A stretch of 64,000 nucleotides of DNA from MFD01275-c22 sp963705885 (GTDB lineage: Bacteria; Actinomycetota; Actinomycetes; JACCUZ01): assembly GCA_963705885.1 (NCBI GenBank), contig OY970120.1, positions 2,728,001 to 2,792,000 of the forward strand, written 5' to 3'. The notes beneath the pieces are model-generated. The model was given only the letters and a program-made list of their open reading frames with translations. It made no database searches and was not told where the DNA came from. Shown one piece after another: positions 58,956 through 64,000 of this stretch. Made by a program: the position numbers and the translations under genes. Positions within the stretch are counted from its first letter, which is position 1, and every line of letters starts with the position of its first letter.

Positions 58956-59728
58956 CCGGCCGCACCCTCTCCTACGCTCCACGGCCGGGTGCCGCCCCCC
59001 TGCCGGCGATGCTGCGCGCGCAGACCGGGCTCGAGGTGCGCATGGTGCTGCGCAACGGCGAGCAGCTGCTGCTGACGGTCGTCATCCCCGTGCTGGTGCT
59101 GGTGGTCTTCGGATCGATCGAGGTGCTCGACCTCGGCGGCCGCGCAGAGCGGATGGACTTCCTCGTGCCCGGCGTGATCGCCCTCGCCGTGATCTCGACG
59201 GCCTTCACCGGCCTGGCGATCGGCACCGGGTTCGAGCGCCGCTACGGCGCCCTCAAGCGGCTCGGGGCCTCACCGCTGCCCCGCGCGGGGTTGCTGGCGG
59301 CCAAGGGGCTGGCCGTCCTGGCGATCGAGGCCCTGCAGGTCCTGCTGCTGTCGGTCGTCGCCCTCGCCCTGGGCTGGGAGCCCAGCGGCTCCGCCGTCGC
59401 GGCCCTGCTCCTCGTGCTCGCCGGCACGGCCGCCTTCGCCGGGCTGGGCCTGTTGATGGCCGGCACGCTGCGGGCCGAGGCGACCCTGGCAGCGGCCAAC
59501 CTGGTCTATCTGCTGTTCCTGGTCAGCGGCGGCATCGCCGTGCCGCTCGACCGCTTCCCCGACGGCGCCCGGCCCTTCCTCGAGGCCCTGCCGGCCGGAG
59601 CGCTGGCCGAGGGGCTGCGCGACGTGCTCCGCGACGGGGCGTCCCTGCCGGGCACGCCACTGACCGTCCTGCTCGCCTGGGCCGTCGTGGCCGGGGTGCT
59701 CGCCGCTCGTACGTTCCGGTGGGAGTGA
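58952..59728 (+). CDS. ABC-2 type transporter permease
   Basis: A 258-residue membrane protein with six predicted helices. The region FERRYGALKRLGASPLPRAG after helix 2 is the coupling loop typical of ABC-2 permeases (RRxGxLxRLxxxP). Works with the preceding ATPase. A possible heme or cofactor-related role is suggested only by its position before ctaA. Confidence 0.9.
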   Translation: MTGRTLSYAPRPGAAPLPAMLRAQTGLEVRMVLRNGEQLLLTVVIPVLVLVVFGSIEVLDLGGRAERMDFLVPGVIALAVISTAFTGLAIGTGFERRYGALKRLGASPLPRAGLLAAKGLAVLAIEALQVLLLSVVALALGWEPSGSAVAALLLVLAGTAAFAGLGLLMAGTLRAEATLAAANLVYLLFLVSGGIAVPLDRFPDGARPFLEALPAGALAEGLRDVLRDGASLPGTPLTVLLAWAVVAGVLAARTFRWE

Positions 59729-59754
59729 CCGGAACGCCGCCCACCACCCGCCCG

Positions 59755-59760
59755 TACGCT
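59755..59760 (+). promoter_or_regulatory. -10 box of ctaA
   Basis: TACGCT, 6 nt before ATG 59767. Confidence 0.5.
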
Positions 59761-59766
59761 GGGTGC

Positions 59767-60726
59767 ATGCTCGCCCGGTGGCGCGGTGGGACGCCGTCCC
59801 CCGACACGCTTCGTCGCGCCTTCCTCGCCGCCCTGGTCACGAACGTCGGCATCGTCGTGACCGGCGGCGCGGTGCGGCTGACCGCGTCCGGCCTGGGCTG
59901 CCCCACCGTGCCGAGGTGCACCGAGGACTCGATGGTGGCCACCCGCGAGATGGGGGTGCACGGCGCGATCGAGTTCGGCAACCGCCTGCTGACGTTCGTG
60001 GTGACCGCGGCGGTCCTGGCGGCCCTGGTCACCGCCTGGCGGGCCCGCCGCCGCGACCTCGTGCGCCTGGGTGCCGCGCTCGTCCTCGGCATCGTCGCGC
60101 AGGCGCTGCTCGGCGCCGTCACGGTCCTGACGGGGCTGGACCCGCTCACCGTCATGGCCCACTTCCTGCTGTCCATGGTGCTCATCGCGGTCGCGGTGCA
60201 CGCGCACCGCCGGGCCGGGGGCGACCTCGACCGCGACCACGGCGTGGTGCGCCGCGACCTGCGCCTCGGCGCCCGCCTGCTGACCGCCGTGGTGGCGGCC
60301 ACGCTCGTCGCGGGCACCGTGGTGACGGGCACCGGGCCGCACTCCGGCGACGAGGACGCCGACGACCGCCTGCCCCTCGACCTCGAGACGGTCAGCCAGG
60401 TCCACGCCGACCTCGTGTTCGCCGTCGTGGGCCTCACGATCGGGCTGCTCGTCGCCGCCCGGGTCAGTAGCGCCCCGGCGTCCCTGGCGCGTCGCGTCGC
60501 GGTGCTGCTCGGCGTCGTCCTGGCGCAGGGCGCCGTGGGCTACGCGCAGTACCTCACCGACCTGCCCGTCGCGCTGGTCGCGGTGCACGTCCTGGGGGCG
60601 ACCCTCGTGTGGGTCGCGACGCTGCGGGTGCTGCTCGCGGCCGAGCCGGCGCGTGCGGTCGACGGGGCGGTCGAGCGGACGTCCACAGGTGACCGCGCCG
60701 GCGTGGCGGCCGGCCTGTCGCGCTAG
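59767..60726 (+). CDS. ctaA: heme A synthase, CtaA/COX15 family
   Basis: A 319-residue integral membrane oxygenase that turns heme O into heme A. Eight predicted helices; GGAVRLTASGLGCPTVPRC near residue 34 opens the family, and the conserved heme-ligand His positions are in GAIEFGNRL (preceding VHG), VMAHFLLSM, SQVHADLVF and LVAVHVLGATLVW. The GLGCP...C pair matches the disulfide-forming Cys of type II CtaA. It converges on ctaB, which makes its substrate, with a 4-nt overlap. Confidence 0.93.
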   Translation: MLARWRGGTPSPDTLRRAFLAALVTNVGIVVTGGAVRLTASGLGCPTVPRCTEDSMVATREMGVHGAIEFGNRLLTFVVTAAVLAALVTAWRARRRDLVRLGAALVLGIVAQALLGAVTVLTGLDPLTVMAHFLLSMVLIAVAVHAHRRAGGDLDRDHGVVRRDLRLGARLLTAVVAATLVAGTVVTGTGPHSGDEDADDRLPLDLETVSQVHADLVFAVVGLTIGLLVAARVSSAPASLARRVAVLLGVVLAQGAVGYAQYLTDLPVALVAVHVLGATLVWVATLRVLLAAEPARAVDGAVERTSTGDRAGVAAGLSR

Positions 60727-61661
60727 AAGGGGAGCAGCGGGTCGACCCCGACGGCGACGAACAGCAGCGTGAGATAGGTGATGGAGCCGTGGAAGAGCCG
60801 CATCGCGCTGCCCTCCAGGGCCGCGCCGGCACGCGCCCGGCGCAGCAGCAGGTGCGCCTCGCGCAGGAACGCTCCCCCGAGGAGGAGCGCGACCACGGCG
60901 TAGGCCGGGGTGGTGCCCGCCACCGGCCACAGCAGCAGCGACACGGCCACCATGACCCAGCTGTAGGCGAGGATCTGCCGCGCGACGGTCACCGGTCCCG
61001 CCACGACCGGGAGCATCGGCACGCGGGCCGCCGCGTAGTCGTCGCGGAACCGCAGTGACAGCGGCCAGTAGTGCGGGGGCGTCCAGAAGAAGATGATCGC
61101 GAACAGCACGACCGGAGCCCAGGACAACGATCCGGTCACCGCCGACCAGCCGATGAGCACCGGCATGCAGCCGGCGGCCCCGCCCCACACGATGTTCTGC
61201 GGCGTGCGGCGCTTGAGGGTCATCGTGTAGACGACGACGTAGAACGCGATCGCGGCCAGCGCGAGCAGGGCCGGCAGCGGCCCGGTGGTGACCCACAGCC
61301 AGGCCACCGACACGGCACCGAGGACGGCGCCGAAGACCAGGGCCTCGCGGGGGCCGACCAGCCCGGTGGCCAGCGGCCGCCGCTCGGTGCGGTGCATGAC
61401 ACGGTCGATGTCGCGGTCGAGATAGCAGTTGAGGGTGTTCGCGCTGCCGGCGGCCAGCGCCCCGCCGACGAGCGTGGCGGCGACGAGGCGCCAGGACGGG
61501 ACGCCGCCCTCGGCCAGGAGCATGGTGGGCACGGTGGTCACGAGCAGCAGCTCGATGATGCGCGGCTTGGTGAGGGCGACGTAGCCGCCGACCAGCTGTC
61601 GCGTGGTGCGGGCCGGTCGCGGTGCGGTGCCGGTCGACGAGCGGGAGTCGACGGCCGTCAC
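60723..61661 (-). CDS. ctaB: protoheme IX farnesyltransferase
   Basis: A 312-residue UbiA-family prenyltransferase that adds farnesyl to heme B to give heme O. About nine helices; the Asp-rich motif is NCYLDRDIDRVMHRTERRPL near residue 75, with YTMTLKRRTPQNIVWGGAAG and FFWTPPHYWPLSLRFRDDYA following, all diagnostic of CtaB and not of other UbiA enzymes. GTG 61661 is preferred over GTG 61667 for its spacing to AGAGG. TACAGT at 61752-61757 is a likely -10, giving a leader of about 85 nt. Confidence 0.94.
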   Translation of the reverse strand: MTAVDSRSSTGTAPRPARTTRQLVGGYVALTKPRIIELLLVTTVPTMLLAEGGVPSWRLVAATLVGGALAAGSANTLNCYLDRDIDRVMHRTERRPLATGLVGPREALVFGAVLGAVSVAWLWVTTGPLPALLALAAIAFYVVVYTMTLKRRTPQNIVWGGAAGCMPVLIGWSAVTGSLSWAPVVLFAIIFFWTPPHYWPLSLRFRDDYAAARVPMLPVVAGPVTVARQILAYSWVMVAVSLLLWPVAGTTPAYAVVALLLGGAFLREAHLLLRRARAGAALEGSAMRLFHGSITYLTLLFVAVGVDPLLPF

Positions 61662-61751
61662 GCGCACCTCTCGTTCCGCTCGGCCCCGCCGTTCGCGTGC
61701 CGACCGGGCGGGAGATCTGGTCGTTTCGGTGCGGGGCACCGGGGCAGGTCC

Positions 61752-61757
61752 ACTGTA
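61752..61757 (-). promoter_or_regulatory. -10 box of ctaB
   Basis: TACAGT on the minus strand, about 90 nt before the ctaB start. Confidence 0.4.
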
Positions 61758-61799
61758 TCCGTCAGGCGAACGGGCGGGCGCGCGGTGGGGGGCGGTGAG

Positions 61800-61805
61800 T
61801 AGGCT
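61800..61805 (+). promoter_or_regulatory. -10 box of tkt
   Basis: TAGGCT. A start near 61812 would leave a leader of about 50 nt with AAGGAG (61843-61848) before GTG 61862. Confidence 0.4.
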
Positions 61806-61861
61806 CGCGCCGCGACGCCGTGACCGACGAGCCGACCCCGCGAAGGAGCCCTGACGCGCCC

Positions 61862-63980
61862 GTGAGCACCCCGCAGAAGCTCGAATGGTCGGACCTGGAC
61901 CAGAAGGCCGTCGACACGGTGCGTGTCCTCGCCATGGACGCGGTGCAGAAGACGGGCAACGGTCACCCCGGCACCGCGATGAGCCTGGCGCCGGCCGCGT
62001 ACCTGCTCTTCCAGCGGTACCTGCGCCACGACCCGACGGACCCGGCCTGGCCCGGTCGCGACCGGTTCGTGCTCTCGTGCGGCCACTCCAGCCTGACCCT
62101 CTACCTGCAGCTCTACCTGTCCGGCTACGGGCTCGAGCTCCACGGACCTGCAGGCGCTGCGGACGTGGGGGTCGCTCACCCCGGGACACCCCGAGCACGG
62201 GCACACCGCCGGTGTCGAGACCACCACCGGCCCCCTCGGGCAGGGGGTCGGCAACGCCGTCGGCATGGCGATGGCCGCCCGGCGCGAGCGCGGCCTGCTC
62301 GACCCCGACGCGGCCCCCGGCGAGAGCCCCTTCGACCACACCATCTGGTGCTTCGCGTCCGACGGTGACATCCAGGAGGGCGTGTCCAGCGAGGCCTCCT
62401 CGCTCGCGGGGACGCAGCGCCTGGGCAACCTCGTCCTGCTCTACGACGACAACCACATCTCGATCGAGGACGACACCAGCATCGCCCTCTCCGAGGACGT
62501 CTGCGCGCGCTACGAGGCCTACGGCTGGCACGTCCAGCGCGTCGACTGGCTCGGCGAGGGCGGGAAGTACGCCGAGAACGTCGCGGCGCTGGCCCGGGCC
62601 TACGACGCCGCGCTGGCCGAGACCGAGCGGCCCTCGTTCATCTCCCTGCGCACGGTCATCGCCTGGCCGGCGCCCAACGCGCAGAACACCGGAAAGGCGC
62701 ACGGCAGCGCCCTCGGCGGCGACGAGGTCGCCGCGACGAAGGAGATCCTCGGCTTCGACCCGTCGAGGACCTTCGACGTCGACCCCGATGTCCTGTCCCA
62801 CGCCCGAGCCGTCGTCGACCGCGGCCGGGCGGCACACGCCGAGTGGCAGACCTCCTTCGACGCATGGGCGGCGGGCAACGCCGAGGGAGAGGCGCTCCTC
62901 GCCCGGATGTCCGACCGGCGGCTGCCCGACGGGTGGACCGACGCGCTGCCCGAGTTCCCGGCCGACGCCAAGGGGATGGCCACCCGCAAGGCCTCCGGCA
63001 CGGTGCTGGGGAAGATCGCGCCCGTCCTGCCCGAGCTGTGGGGCGGCTCCGCCGACCTGGCCGAGTCGAACAACACCACGCCCGAGGGCGAGCCGTCCTT
63101 CCTGCCCGAGGACCGGCAGTCCAAGACCTTCACCGGCGGGCCGTACGGCCGCGTGCTGCACTTCGGCATCCGCGAGCACGCCATGGGCTCGATCATGAAC
63201 GGCATCACGCTGCACGGCGGCACCCGCGTCTACGGCGGCACGTTCCTGGTCTTCAGCGACTACATGCGCCCGGCCGTGCGCCTCGCCGCCCTCATGGGGC
63301 TGCCGGTGACCTATGTCTGGACACACGACTCGATCGGTCTGGGCGAGGACGGGCCGACCCACCAGCCGGTCGAGCACCTGGCCGCGCTGCGGGCGATCCC
63401 CGGTCTCGACGTCGTCCGCCCGGCCGACGCGAACGAGACCGTCGTGGCGTGGCGCACCGTGCTCGGCCACACCGACCGGCCCGCCGGCCTGTGCCTGACC
63501 CGGCAGGACGTGCCGACGTTCGACCGGTCGGTCCTGGGCTCCGCCGAGGGGACCGCCCGCGGTGGCTACGTCCTCGCCGACGCCTCCGACGGACAGCCCC
63601 GGGTCGTGCTCGTCGCGACCGGGTCCGAGGTGCAGCTCGCCGTCGCCGCCCGCGAGGTCCTCGAGGAGGAGGGCACGCCGACCCGCGTCGTCTCGATGCC
63701 GTGCCTGGAGTGGTTCCGCGAGCAGGACACGGCCTACCAGCAGCAGGTGATCCCGCCGGGCGTGAAGGCCCGTGTCAGCGTCGAGGCCGCGGTGGGCATG
63801 GGCTGGCGCGACGTGGTCGGCGACGCCGGTGAGATCGTGAGCATCGAGCACTTCGGAAGCAGCGCCGCGCACACCGTGTTGTTCGAGCAGTACGGCTTCA
63901 CCCGTGACCGCGTGGTGGCCGCCGCGCACGCCGCGCTCGAGCGCGTCGGCCTCATCACCGGCGGGACCACCGGCAACTGA
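61862..63980 (+). pseudogene. tkt: transketolase, interrupted by a single-base frameshift
   Basis: Transketolase of the pentose phosphate pathway, TPP-dependent, about 705 residues when the frames are joined. The first 93 or so codons from GTG 61862 carry NGHPGTAMSLAPAAYLLFQ and LSCGHSSLTLYLQLYLSGYG. After LSGYGLEL (near 62140) homology continues only one base later, in the frame that reads TDLQALRTWGSLTPGHPEHG, PLGQGVGNAVGMAMA, FASDGDIQEGVSSEASSLAG (TPP/Mg site), LHFGIREHAMG and LGEDGPTHQPVEHLA, ending at 63980. One extra base in CTCCACGGACCTG explains it. All other catalytic motifs are intact, so a sequencing error or very recent mutation is likely. An upstream in-frame GTG at 61820 is an alternative start. 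Confidence 0.88.
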
Positions 63981-63994
63981 CGCGAGGAGACGCG

Positions 63995-64000
63995 ATGACC
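63995..64000 (+). CDS. start of the next gene (partial; transaldolase expected)
   Basis: ATG ACC at the window edge, preceded by GAGGAG 5 nt upstream. In actinobacteria tal (transaldolase) usually follows tkt; the two visible codons cannot confirm it. Confidence 0.5.

Noticed and set aside
62130..62150. Programmed frameshift in tkt
   Set aside because: No slippery heptamer, no internal Shine-Dalgarno and no downstream stem were seen at the shift; transketolases are not known to use recoding.

Overview
The window is chromosomal DNA of a high-GC actinobacterium, roughly 70-75% G+C by eye. GTG starts are common, genes are densely packed with 1-4 nt stop/start overlaps, and many genes appear leaderless, with a -10 box 6-7 nt ahead of the start codon. 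The gene order around sufR-sufBD-Rieske-sufC-sufS-sufU-sufT, an ABC-2 exporter, ctaA, ctaB and tkt, and the divergent glgA(glgM)/glgC pair, match the arrangement known in Mycobacterium and relatives. SURF1, CtaA and CtaB point to an aerobe with an aa3-type oxidase. The genus cannot be fixed from the sequence.

Layout. 1-9 kb: DUF1206 membrane protein, SpoU methylase, membrane GGDEF/EAL protein, TauE-type permease, secreted lytic transglycosylase, NfeD/SPFH pair and an orphan ABC ATPase. 9-13 kb: glycogen genes and serB. 13-22 kb: DinB and SixA proteins; a cyanophycin operon (cphB, cphA, alpha/beta hydrolase); facing it, the operon fabG-fabI-[CphA-like Mur ligase lacking the ATP-grasp module]-SRPBCC. 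22-32 kb: TldD/TldE, dodecin, DUF3099, a probable 6C RNA, a small Cys/His protein, moaA, SURF1, GH15, LD-carboxypeptidase and an atypical SDR. 32-42 kb: KhtT/KhtU-like K+/H+ antiporter, APH-fold kinase, a compact structured RNA with a 14-codon ORF, an MDR-type ABC exporter behind a perfect palindromic operator, a methyltransferase, acyl-CoA genes, an HTH protein, ABC-F and a zinc metallopeptidase. 42-46 kb: an MMPL transporter flanked by two same-orientation copies of an RTX-like secreted protein gene, one intact and one a deleted, frameshifted relic. 46-50 kb: an ABC-2 exporter with its own DesK/LnrJ-type two-component system, then a repeat-rich gap. 50-64 kb: DDN-like, DUF3995 and VOC proteins, the SUF operon, an ABC-2 exporter, heme A/O synthesis, transketolase carrying a single-base frameshift, and the first codons of the next gene.

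The least explained pieces are the CphA-like ligase co-transcribed with fatty-acid genes, the orphan structured RNA/peptide unit at 34.4-34.6 kb, and the duplicated RTX-like gene around MMPL. The tkt frameshift needs a read-level check.
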